A DNA stretch of 64,000 bases from Apostichopus japonicus. Lineage: Eukaryota > Echinodermata > Holothuroidea > Aspidochirotida > Stichopodidae. The notes beneath the pieces are model-generated. The model had not been told where the DNA came from. It worked only from the letters and a program-made list of their open reading frames with translations, and did not search any database. Location of the stretch: contig NC_092575.1 in the NCBI RefSeq assembly GCF_037975245.1, forward strand, positions 11,054,501 to 11,118,500. The letters are read 5' to 3'. Both the position numbers and the translations under genes were made by a program. Shown one piece after another: positions 1 to 10,978 of the stretch; position 1 is the first letter of the stretch; the number at the start of each line of letters is the position of its first letter.

Positions 1-2557
1 TAGCAGTCTGGGGCTTACGGTAGACTAACGTGATTTCAATCACTCTTTTTACACATGACGAAGGACCAGGGTGTCCGGAAATTTGTGTAGCGTGTAGTTA
101 TATATATTCTATCCTAAATATTATGTTGGATTTAAAGGCATTACATGTCTCATTTTTCAACCAACTTTTTACTTTTTATACAGACAATTTAGCTATTTGC
201 ATCAAAAGTTTATTTGAAAATTCTTTCCGGAATTTCGCAACTATTTCTGGAATTAAGTAAAGCACACTGAAAATAACACAAGAACATATTTTAATTCCAA
301 AACAAGCTGAAGTCTACTTTAATTTTATTACCAATGCACTCAGTTTTGTTTATTTAATGGTACACTTTTGACCCCCCCCCCCCCACAACTTGTCGGTGCT
401 GTTTGGCTGGCCCCTGCTCCTCCATATCCGCTCCGCTGCCCGGACTGCTCTCAAACAAACGCAAAAAGAGGAAAATCAGTTTGAGAGGCACGACTCTAGA
501 TGATAGTACTGCATATCAAATATGCCTATGTGATTTTCTCTCCTTGTTAACTTATGAATTATTCATAAACCGATTGCGGAACACGAAGTACACGTAATAC
601 CGCACAAACAATACTTCAGCAAAGACATACAAAAAGAGGGCGTTCAACGATTTGATTTATTTGTGAATAACACGGTTATACGTTGGTCTTTGACGATCTT
701 ATTTGTATTATATGAATGGCTTTTACAAGTATCCTTACGCATAACAACCGATGCTTAAAATTCCTTTACTCGTAGCTATGGCATCAAAATTCTCTATGGA
801 AAGATTATTATACACAAAAAAAGAACTGTTGTCCTTATGAGAGTTTAGTTCGGTTAGTGTAAATTATGGTATCAGAAAAAAGTTTGTACTCATATATCAT
901 GTTAGGTCGATTGCACCAAATCAGTGATGCAATGTAACATTAGGTTCACAGTTTTGAAATTTCGGTGTGCCTGTTTGCCCCAAAGTGGGGACACGTATTC
1001 TACGGTGTCTCTGTTGTGTGCAAATACGTTATTTGTGAGATATTGCGTTCTGTCTTGCCAAATATATATGTACACTGTACACAGAAGTGGTGCGAAAGTT
1101 TCTTGAAAATATGTGAAACTTAAAGAGAGGGTTCAATATTATCTAATTACTAGCCATTGAAACCTTCACCGTAGAAACGATAACGTTTACTTCTATATCA
1201 TTCATATAGTTTCAAATATAATGTTGAGTCCTTGTAAGCAACCGAGTTCTCTTTTGTTCTCCTGAGAAACCAACCTATTGAATCGCTTTTCAAAGAGCGA
1301 TTTAGAGTCACCGGAACGGAATGCACGACTCCCCTGTGGCTTTCGAGTGTCATAGTTTTGATTTATGTGAGAAGAAGGAAGATCTTATCACAACATTTAA
1401 GGCAGAAGCCAAAAAAATGAGAAAAGTCTACCCGAGTAGCATGTTTTATTTTCCTTTATGTGTTTGTATGTGTTCGTGTTTGTATTTCTACTTTTAAAGT
1501 AGGGATATATTTCATCGTGTCTCTTTACTGTCAATACAGTTTATTTGTAAGATATTGCAATCTGCCTCCATCGTGCTACGAACTTTGTTTTGCTTTATTG
1601 AAAATCTTTTTAGCAAAAATTGCGACGTAAAGCTAACTTAAACGAACTGACAGGGCGTTGGGAAATAGTTCTATATTCACGTAAAAGTGACATATACTAC
1701 ATTACTTCATTGGCTAAAACACCCGGTTGTATATATTTGATGTAGTTAATGATGTAATCATCCATTTGCAAACGTCACATCACTCCCCGCCCCCCTCCCA
1801 TCACCCGACACACTCTCCACACTCCCGGGGTATTCGACATCATCAATTCACCACTCGTATATTCGACAATTTAAAACGTATTAATATTCCAAAGGTGATT
1901 TTTATGACGTATCATAACTGATGACGTACCGTAATTGGTGAAAATTTCGGGCCAAGTTACTCTTGCTACCTTGCAAAATTATTTCTGTTGCACGCCTACC
2001 CCCCCCCCCCCCAACCCTTAAAACAAACTCACACACACTCGTTCATTAATAGACATCTACACGAGAGATTCCCTTCTAAATGGACGTACTTTGCCCATCA
2101 TAGTGAATCTTCGTCCTATCTTTTGAATTTTTGTTTTATAAACGGAGGTTGAAAGCAAACACACACACACACATACATACATACGAACGCACAGGCAATA
2201 CTTCTGCAAAGAACCCCCCCCCCCCCTCTCCCAAGAAAAAAATACGTTGAATGGATGAGTTTATGATTCGAATTACACAGTTATGCGTTTCTCATCTCTG
2301 ATTATCTCATTCGTGTTATATGAATTTTTCTTATAAATATCCATACAAATAAAACCGACTTCAGATTTCCTTTTTTTCTTCTTGTTATGACAATATTTTT
2401 ATCATATTATAACATTCTCTATGGAAAAATAGTAACACAAATTATAGTTGTTTTGGTATAGTTGTTCATCACAAAGATATCTGCCAGATTATAACTTTAA
2501 CATGATAAATCTTTTCATTCTGATATTTTTAATTGAAGCACTTAAAACCACCTATTG
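1..2557. other. gene-free stretch with mononucleotide runs
   Basis: I see no coding exon here. The short ORFs are isolated and have no recognisable motif. Poly-C runs lie at about 372-384, 1999-2012 and 2214-2226, and an AC/ATAC microsatellite lies at about 2157-2184. Confidence 0.6.
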
Positions 2558-2682
2558 GAAAACAAACTTTATGAACATATAATGAATTTAGTATTATAGC
2601 TATTCATATAAGAAATATTTGAAAACAAACTTCATGAACATATATTGAATTTAGTATTATAGCTATTCATATAAGAAATACA
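2558..2682. repeat. tandem duplication, period 63 bp, two copies
   Basis: A block starting GAAAACAAACTT at 2558 recurs 63 bp later at 2621 with only a few substitutions. Both copies end in the same ATTCATATAAGAAATA. It is a simple local duplication with no coding content. Confidence 0.85.
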
Positions 2683-3249
2683 AAGAAATCATAAGACTAT
2701 AGCCCTTTTTCTCTCAAAATCAGGCAATGAGGGTGTTATGTTAAGGCCACATTTTTAAATATAGATGGCAAAGTTTGATTTAAAGAGTATTATTTTAGTA
2801 TATACTATGTTTCTATCTCAATGGTTCACAAATCACACTTTTAACTTGGCGAAGGAACGTTTTTGATCCCTGGGAATCCATCAGAAGATGCAGACTAGAA
2901 GTTTCAATCTTAAATTATCATTTTCTGCACAAATTTGACAATTTTTGTAAGACTATAGCTTAATGATTTCTTCAAATTTTGACATCACGACATTTATAAT
3001 TCTTCCCACAATTATGCTGAGGAAGGATGGCGCTCTTTTAATTATATTCCAGACAAGACGAGCGGTATATTAGGTTCACACTCTTTAAAAGTAAATAGCA
3101 AATTTTAATTTAAAACAAGAAAACTATTATTTTAATATAGACTATATTTTTAGTGTCTTATTTTCTCCGACACTGGGACAAGATGGCTCTATTTCAATAG
3201 ATTATCTAACTATAACTATAAAATCACTCTAATAATAAAACTTTAAAGA

Positions 3250-4380
3250 AGCACACATTATTATAAACGAAAGTTCTTATACTGTTTTTATCATTTTGAA
3301 AGAGTATTGAAATCAGGTATCAACTGCAAAATGTCACATTTGAAATGTTGGACGAATTCATGAAATTTCATTTTTGTGCCTCAAATGAACATTTTTCTAA
3401 GACCATAACCTTGTCGTTTTATTCATGTTTGAGTCAAAATTGAAAACTTTTAAAATCTCTCTAATAATTCCAATTTGTGATACAGTGATGTTTAAAATAC
3501 ATCGGTTCCCTAAGAAACTTCTTGTCATATTTTAGGTCCCTTCTTGAAAGAAAAAGCAGTTATTAGTATAAACGAATATTCTTTCTGTTTTTCTTTCCAT
3601 TTGAAGGACATTAGACTCTACAGTAGCCGTTGAGACTACATTTATGAACTTCAGGATGTACTATTAGTTCTTATACTGTTTTATCACTTTGAAAGGGTAT
3701 TGAAGTCAGGTAAAAATGCCAGAATGTGATATTTGAATGTTGGACGGATTAATGAAACTTTATATTTTTTTGAACATTTTTCTGAGACCATTAACCTTGT
3801 GGTAATATTCATTTTGAGTCAACAATGAAAACTTTAAAATCTCTCTTACAATAAAAATTTGGGATACAGCGATGTTTAAACTACATCCCTAATAAAATTC
3901 TTGTCGTATTTTAGGTGACCCTTCATGAAAGAAAAGGCAATTATTAGTAAAACAAATATTCTTTCTGTTTTCTCTCCATTTGGAGGACATTATAAAATGT
4001 TCGACATACATCCCTGATAAAATTCTAGTCAGATTTTAGGTACCTTCTTAAAAACAAACAATTATTATAATATAAACAAATATATTCTTTTTGTTTTTCT
4101 TTCCATTTGAAGGACATTAGACTCTTCGGTGGTCTTTGAGAAGTCAGAGATGGATTCCTAAATTTGAAATCTGTAACAGATTCACGATACTGCGATGTTT
4201 AACATACATCGCTGAAAAATGTTGTCCTATTTTATGTCCCTTCTTACAAAAAAAAAAACTGTTATTAGTATAAAAATAGATTATTTCTGTTTAAAGACAT
4301 TAGACTCTACGGTAGTCGTTGAGAAGTCAGAGAAAAATTTATGACAAATTTATAACAAAATTATGAGATCTCTTCATTAA
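3250..4380. repeat. old degenerate tandem repeat, period about 385 bp
   Basis: Similar blocks recur in the same order. One begins near 3270 and again near 3665 (TTCTTATACTGTTTT, then TGTTGGACG). Another begins near 3450 and again near 3830 (TAAAATCTCTCT, then CAGCGATGTTTAA). A third (CTTTCTGTTT, then GACATTAGACTCT) appears near 3580, 3960, 4090 and 4270. The copies have diverged and carry indels. A further copy lies at 7380-7970. No protein is encoded. Confidence 0.7.
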
Positions 4381-5035
4381 ACAAACAATTATTTCATTTT
4401 TATTATTACACACAAAAGTAGGCTTAATTCATGAAACTTCATATTTGTGGCTGAAATGAACATTCCTCTAATACTAGACAGCCTGATGGTTTTATCAATT
4501 TTGAGTAACAATTAAAATTAATAATTAGCAGACGAAACGGGGTCGGAAATAAATTGACATTTTTGATATTGGATAGCCTGCTTAGGTTTATATCACGGTG
4601 TGATCTCAGGCTGATATCAGAAGGTTTTTCCCATCCGCCAAACTAAGCATCAACGAGATTTAGTCCTTCATAAAGGGTGTAATTCTTTAGCAATCTGAAA
4701 TTCGCCATGTCTTGAATGAATCAATAATAGCAGCGTAGGATAAAGCTTATTGTTCTTCTGATATGTCAAGAATCACACATTATGCTTACTTTGTACGAAC
4801 TTAGAAGAGACGAATTGCGTTCTGCTTTGATTCAAAGGAGTAAGTTTTATTCCCTTTCGTCATTCAAAGTTGATGTCTAAGGTAGGATTTATATGGTTTG
4901 ATGATTAAGAGTAGTCCGATAGCCCAGTGGGTTTAGCAGAGGACTACGAAGTTGATATTTGTATGTATGTATATATATATATATATATATTAAATCAGTA
5001 AAGAATAACACACCAGAAAAATTCCACTTCACGAC
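4381..5035. other. gene-free stretch with tRNA-like fragment and AT run
   Basis: No exon is visible. Around 4915-4950 there is an A-box-like sequence (TAGCCCAGTGGG) as in the 5' half of a tRNA or tRNA-derived SINE, but no B box follows. An AT dinucleotide run lies at about 4972-4990. Confidence 0.45.
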
Positions 5036-5140
5036 CGGTTTCGTCCTTTTGGGACTAATTAGGCGAAGGTAGGAATCGAACCCCGGATCTTCGTGTCACG
5101 AACCTAAGCCCGTACCACTCGACCACAGTGATTCTACTGG
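5036..5140 (-). mobile_element. tRNA-like SINE head
   Basis: On the minus strand a tRNA-like A box (TGGTCGAGTGG) is followed by a B box (GGTTCGATTCC) at tRNA spacing. The anticodon and acceptor stems do not fold as a complete tRNA, so I call it a tRNA-derived SINE head rather than a tRNA gene. Confidence 0.55.
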
Positions 5141-5271
5141 TGTGTTAAAGCGTATAAATTGGCTTTGAATAACTGTCATTAAGGGCGTATTACCCAAGTA
5201 TTAAGATTGTACAGAGTGCACCCATGGCGCTTTGAATCTGACAATCTTTACACAATTTTAATATATATATT

Positions 5272-5495
5272 AGATACTCCTGCAAGCAGGAACTCGCGAA
5301 GAAGCCTCATTGGCTTATCAAAGCCGCAAGATGACCAAAGTCAGTCTCTTACATTCATTTTTAACGTCCATGATTATGAATTGTTAATTGTCAACAACTC
5401 TGTAACTGGACGACATACATTAATCTTGGAGTGGCTCGAACCGGGGACCATATGATTGAAAGGCACCGGCGTTAACCACTGAGCTAACACTCCGC
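5272..5495 (-). mobile_element. tRNA-derived SINE, family A, copy 1
   Basis: Read on the minus strand, the element begins with a tRNA-like head: A box TAGCTCAGTGG near 5480 and B box GGTTCGAGCC near 5440. It continues into a non-tRNA body ending with a small hairpin, GCGGCTTTGATAAGCC, then TTCGCGAGTTCCTGC. The next 240 bp hold a second copy and a 3' fragment lies near 60.1 kb, so it is dispersed. The + strand ORF across it is incidental. Confidence 0.75.
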
Positions 5496-5529
5496 TATTT
5501 AGAGTTGTGTGTGTGTGTGTATGTATTTA

Positions 5530-5745
5530 AGATCCTCTTGTAAGCAGGAACTCGCGAATAAGCCTCATTGGCTTATCAAAGCCGCAAGCTGACGGAAGTC
5601 AGTCTCTTACATTCAGATTTAACGTCCATGATTATGAATTGTCAACAACTCTGTAACTGGACGACATACATTGATCTTGGAGTGACTCGAACCGGGGACC
5701 TTATGATTGGAACGCACTGGCGTTAACCACTGAGTTCGAACGCAA
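5530..5745 (-). mobile_element. tRNA-derived SINE, family A, copy 2
   Basis: This is a near-duplicate of the element immediately to its left, in the same orientation, with the same tRNA-like head (B box GGTTCGAGTC on minus) and body. It has lost a short stretch in the middle and its head is altered after the A box. A short TG microsatellite separates the two copies. Confidence 0.75.
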
Positions 5746-5837
5746 CAAAGATATACGAATGTGAGAAAATTATTTTTTTGACTTTTCCCACTTTTTCCCG
5801 TCAAATCTTTAAGTATCAGTCTTGGATTTAGTTTTCT

Positions 5838-6195
5838 AGCTGATGTGTTGGTTAGCGCGACGGTGTAAGCGAAATACCTTGCACTGCTAATCGAGTAAAC
5901 CGTGGCTAGGGTTCGAGGCAGGCTGGAGGCGATAATACCCTCGGCTGTAGGTATGGCGCTTTTTGTGGCCTATGATCCCGTGCAATGTCTCCCTTGTTGT
6001 CGTAAACGAATCCGGGAGGATGCGAGGAGGGTCGGTCGATCAGAGGTCGACCAGAAGCGTACTCAGTGGCGTGCGTGAATCCTTGCCTTTGGCCAGAGGG
6101 TCGAAACATATGTATGCAGCCCATGTCCACTGAATACGTGGCCCAATGAGGCGCTATTCTCCTAAAAAAGTATCTACGCAAGCTGACAATTGCCA
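5838..6195 (+). mobile_element. tRNA-derived SINE, family B, copy 1
   Basis: The head carries a tRNA-like A box (TGTTGGTTAGCG) at about 5851 and a B box (GGTTCGAGGC) at about 5909. The body reads GGTATGGCGC, GGCCTATGATCCC, then a GGTCGACCAGAAG segment, and ends ATGAGGCGCTATTCTCC. Diverged copies lie on the minus strand at 24.4 and 33.2 kb. The ORF on the other strand has no family resemblance and is not called. Confidence 0.8.
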
Positions 6196-6199
6196 TCAC

Positions 6200-7320
6200 A
6201 AATTTAATATATTTACGAAACTATTTCTTAAGCAGCGCCATCCCTTCTATTTCAAACACTATGAAAGTAACCCTTTTTGAAATTCTGATTGTTAATATTT
6301 ATTATTAGTGCAACTTGGTCACATGTTCTGTATAAACACATAATATATTGCATATATATGTATTCATAAATGTTATAAATGACGAGAAGTTGAACAAGGT
6401 ATAGATATCTTGCTAAGTTACTCAGATCAACAGGGCAACATGGCCTTTACATGAGGGAAGGGGGAGTCAATAAAAGCCAACGTCGTAATCACGTGCTGGG
6501 AATGTTTATTCGTTAATTGTAAACAATAAAGCATTGACGTACACAGTATATATTTCAAAGGAGGGGCGGAGTAGGCAAATCTTAATCTCCTCTGCCACGA
6601 TTGATTCAGAACGTTTATGGAAGGATGTCCTGTGCTTGGGGAAAGTGGTATAAGTTTACTGCGAATGAATGTAAACTTTTCGGCGATTGAAAGTTTTAGT
6701 AAGAAAAGATACCACCTGAGCAAGAAAACTGAACAACTTAATTGACCACTAAATCCCAGTGTTCTTACATGGAGACTGGAGACACGTGATCATGACACTG
6801 TTACGCCAAGTTAATCAATACCATTCTAATTCGAGAGAGAGAATAAATAGCCCAAAGGTCGCAGAAATTTGGTTTAGACATTTAACATGTTGATCTTAAT
6901 CAATAGGCTGAAAAACTGTGAAGTGGTAAATGAAGTTTTACCAACATTCCACCATCTGGTTAAATAAAGACTTAATTTAAATGATTTAAACTTCCTACAT
7001 TCTTACAAACAACTTAATACGACATGAATTTACGGAGTACGTTTTTTTGTCGTTGTCTACAATTAAAAGGTTCAATGATTTTAATTGAATTCCATCCATG
7101 CATGTTTTGAGAGAGTAAGAAAAAGTGCGGCTTGTATTTTAGTTATGTTTAACGAAGGCTATTTCTAATAAACAATGGAGACTTACTACTATACGGTAGC
7201 ATTATAGTTACTCTGTGGCAACCACCTGTATAGGCTTCCAAACTTTGATATTATATATTTTGATTAAGCGAGGTTGTTAATATAGGTTACATCTTTAACG
7301 AAGTTATTGTCACCAACGTA
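6200..7320. other. gene-free stretch
   Basis: There are only short unconnected ORFs and AT-rich sequence. I see no exon, tRNA or terminal inverted repeat. Confidence 0.5.
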
Positions 7321-7329
7321 GCTCGCTTC

Positions 7330-8160
<831 letters not shown>

Positions 8161-8780
8161 CTCAACTTCGACCTAGCCCTAGCCTAAGTAATGCTACTAT
8201 GCCTCAGCTCCGAAAGTCTGATCGCCTAGGCCTATATGTTTTTAGTCCGAGCCTAAGGTTAGACTGTAACATAATATAACTTTAATCGTGAGGGGTTGTT
8301 TTGAAGGAGAAAATATGCATAATGCTCATAGCCCACTGATACCTCACTGCTTGTCGGCATACGCACTCGTTATAGCAAAATCACTGCATGTTATCAACAC
8401 ACTTGGTTTGGCAAACTCATTGTTTGTGACAAATTCACTCGTTGTGACAAACGCCATAATCTCTTGGCTTCCGAAGAAAACACATCCTTATTTTCCAACT
8501 TAGTTTGAACTTCAACAAAACGAAGATTAAAGGAGAAATAAACTCTGGGTTTTTGCAGTGTACATGCGGTACGGGATAATTTTCTAATTTAATTGGTGAA
8601 ATAACTAAGCAAAATAAACATTTGAACAACGGCCATTTTGCTAATTTGAGTATTGAGGGCGCTTCAAAAGTGACGTAGGTGAACCACTTCGTAACTTCAA
8701 AACAATGAAGCTTTGCATACGAGTTATAGTCTATTCACACTATGTTCGAGCTTCTCGCTTAGCTTATTTCGCCGGTTAAA

Positions 8781-9008
8781 ATGCCTGAATGCCAAGCCTT
8801 TGGTTGTGTTAACCGAAGAGGGGAAGAGGGAGCAGGAAAAGGAAAAAGATATTTCGTTATTCCAGATGGAATAAAAGAGGGAAATCCGGAATCCGGAAAA
8901 GAGAAGAGGGAACTTTCACTGAGGTGTACAGTACCTGTTCGTCATGTTCTCAGCAGCCGTAGGATCCGTCTTCTTGTACATCAAGAAATTTACAAAACAG
9001 AGTTCTAA
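8781..9008 (+). pseudogene. truncated THAP-type zinc finger N-terminus
   Basis: The ORF opens MPECQAFGCVNRR, the typical start of a THAP (C2CH, DNA-binding) domain: Met-Pro, then Cys4 and Cys9 spaced C-x4-C, then a basic stretch and a KRYFVIPD segment at about residues 22-29, which matches the hydrophobic IPD strand of THAP domains. The second half of the domain (Cys-x2-His and the AVPTxF tail) is missing. Past about residue 42 the reading frame runs antisense through the opposing ballast ORF and is probably not protein-like. It therefore appears broken by an internal deletion. It starts 254 bp inside the left end of the transposon. Confidence 0.65.
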
Positions 9009-9317
9009 ATTAACTGGCTGCAAACATATCTGGGAGAATGCAGGTCTGTTGGTCAGACATTCTCCTGCGTTCAACAAAGCTTTTTTTTTTCCGCGAACAA
9101 TCCATGACAGCAAACAGAGTGCACACAGACACCATTCTTCACAGTGGCTCGCGGAACTGGTACTCGTACCAGCAACGGAATTCGAGCCAACATCACTAAC
9201 AGTCGCGGACTGTGATTCTTTGCACAACACCTCCTCTCGATGTCTCAGTTCTTCCTCTGAATATTCTGGTTCGAAAAGGTACGATTCCAATCCAAAGGCT
9301 TCCATTTTCTTTTTCAA
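8916..9317 (-). pseudogene. P2X7-ballast-like (P2RX7 C-terminal domain) protein, 3' truncated
   Basis: This 133-residue ORF resembles stand-alone proteins related to the cytosolic ballast domain of the P2X7 receptor, a zinc-binding domain. Visible marks are an acidic N-terminus with YLFEPEYSEEEL (residues 13-24), WCLCALC at 62-68 (WCxCxxC), ECLTNRPAF at 86-94 (the usual CIT-x-HP-x-F region), ICLQPVNLE at 97-105, and NRY at 127-129 where the family usually continues into an AYRQ segment. After that comes a stop, so the conserved C-terminal third is absent. The segment between WCLCALC and ECLT, normally Cys-rich, looks altered. It converges with the THAP start in the same TTAA element. Confidence 0.65.
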
Positions 9318-9821
9318 GATATTTGATCGACAGTAAATGATTTAACTTTTGGAGTGCAATGATGGAGGTAAGTATCGCTATCGCTAGGACTGAGTATGCG
9401 GTGAAAGCAATCTAAACACGGTAAAATCAAATCGTTGAAAAGATCCCAAAATTTATATTTCCACTGATTCTCGTTACAATAATAAATTTTACACACTTTA
9501 TAAGCATTTTTACAGATCAATAAAAACAAAAGATATCTTTGATCGATATTTTATTCATTACTATTGTTGAAAGTTCAATTCTAATTATTTTAGGGATTTT
9601 CAACTATTTTTTCTTGAAATACGCCAAGTCGCTAGCTTTCACGGTACCTCCGGAAACTGGCTCAATTCAAACAAAATGGCGCGACACATGAACTACATTC
9701 AAATCGTTTTTTTTTCATCTCAAAGAGGGGATTTTATGCTTTTTTATTGCTTTAACTGGAAAGACCATCTGTCAAAACGAAAGAATGGATGCAAAAAATT
9801 CTAGGTTTATTTCTCCTTTAA

Positions 9822-10680
9822 GATGTGCCAAGTTGTGTATTTGCAGCCATGAAAAGTGACATTCATTACACGAATTGTATACAAATATTGTTACATGCAT
9901 CCTTGCAATTAAACAGAATTTCAAGAAATCTTGAAATAAGAATTCCATTTCTACCTAAGTTTATTCGTATGTTTGTTTGAGTGACGTAAGTAGGTGTTAA
10001 TCTGCGGTCATAGTAGATTTGAGGTTCAAGTAGAAACAGTTTTATCATTTTCGTAGTCATTCAGAACATTAGCTAATATAATTTTAACCCAACAAAGGCA
10101 CACAAGGAATTGCATGTAAACATGCTACATGTGTACTATGTCTTTAACTAGAGGGCGTGAACGTCGCAGAGTTGCCTTGAAAAGGTGACGATAAAATTGA
10201 CGACAGTTAATTTGTTCGGTGACAGCGACGTGAGCAGGCTGATGTGTTGTTTCACTGGCTAGTTTGGATAAAATCATATTTTCCATTAAAATCTAAAAAG
10301 GAAATTATTATTGGTAAGAGTTCTGTGAAATTTCATGTTTGTAATTGGCTGAGAAAGATGTAATCACTTATTTACTGAAGTTTTTAAAGGTAAGAAAAAC
10401 AGAAAGACCGACAGAGAAAACAAGAAGTACCTCAATTGCACACTGACAGCCACACAGAAAAATAACAAATAATATACCGGAGGAAATGAAGTAAACGGCG
10501 AGGAGAATGATATAGTAATGAGGGGATTATATTTTAGTCGATATTTTATTATTCTAGAGTCTACTGTGACTGTGTGAGGTATTATACATCAGATTAAAGT
10601 TTTACATTTTGTTTCCTCTCTGCGGTTTACGTGCCATCCTTTTGGAACCACAAGCGTACGTTCTTGAGAATTTGACGAAA
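9822..10680. other. gene-free stretch, 5' flank of the lectin gene
   Basis: I see no exon of another gene. The last part must hold the promoter and 5' UTR of the lectin gene, but I cannot identify a convincing TATA box or transcription start. Confidence 0.4.
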
Positions 10681-10837
10681 ATGCGTCCGGAAAAACTTGC
10701 GCTCGTCCTTTTAACAGTGATAGTCATGGTGGAAGGTAAGCGTAATTTTTCTGTTGTGGTTGGTACGGTAATGTACGTTTAAGTTTCAAGATTCATTAAC
10801 GCAGATTAATCTCTCAGAAGCTTTTGTGTATATATAT

Positions 10838-10871
<34 letters not shown>

Positions 10872-10907
10872 AGCCTATATATATATATATATATATATAG
10901 ATATATA

Positions 10908-10978
<71 letters not shown>

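Larger units (their letters stand above)
8527..9821. mobile_element. TTAA-bounded DNA transposon copy (Kolobok-like), THAP and ballast ORFs
   Basis: The left end reads TTAAAGGAGAAATAAACTC at 8527. The right end, complemented, reads TTAAAGGAGAAATAAACCT from 9821. The element is thus 1,295 bp including a TTAA at each end, which fits a TTAA target duplication. Known biology: TTAA duplication is typical of piggyBac and Kolobok, TIRs of the TTAAAGGRR type are described for Kolobok-related T2 MITEs of Xenopus, and Kolobok proteins can carry THAP domains. Inside are a THAP start on + and a P2X7-ballast-like ORF on -, both cut short where they meet. I see no transposase catalytic core, so this looks like an internally deleted, non-autonomous copy. 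Confidence 0.75.

Noticed and set aside
5906-6199. 97-codon minus-strand ORF and its mirror at 24458 on +
   Set aside because: Both are antisense to family B SINE copies, and conservation is that of the repeat.
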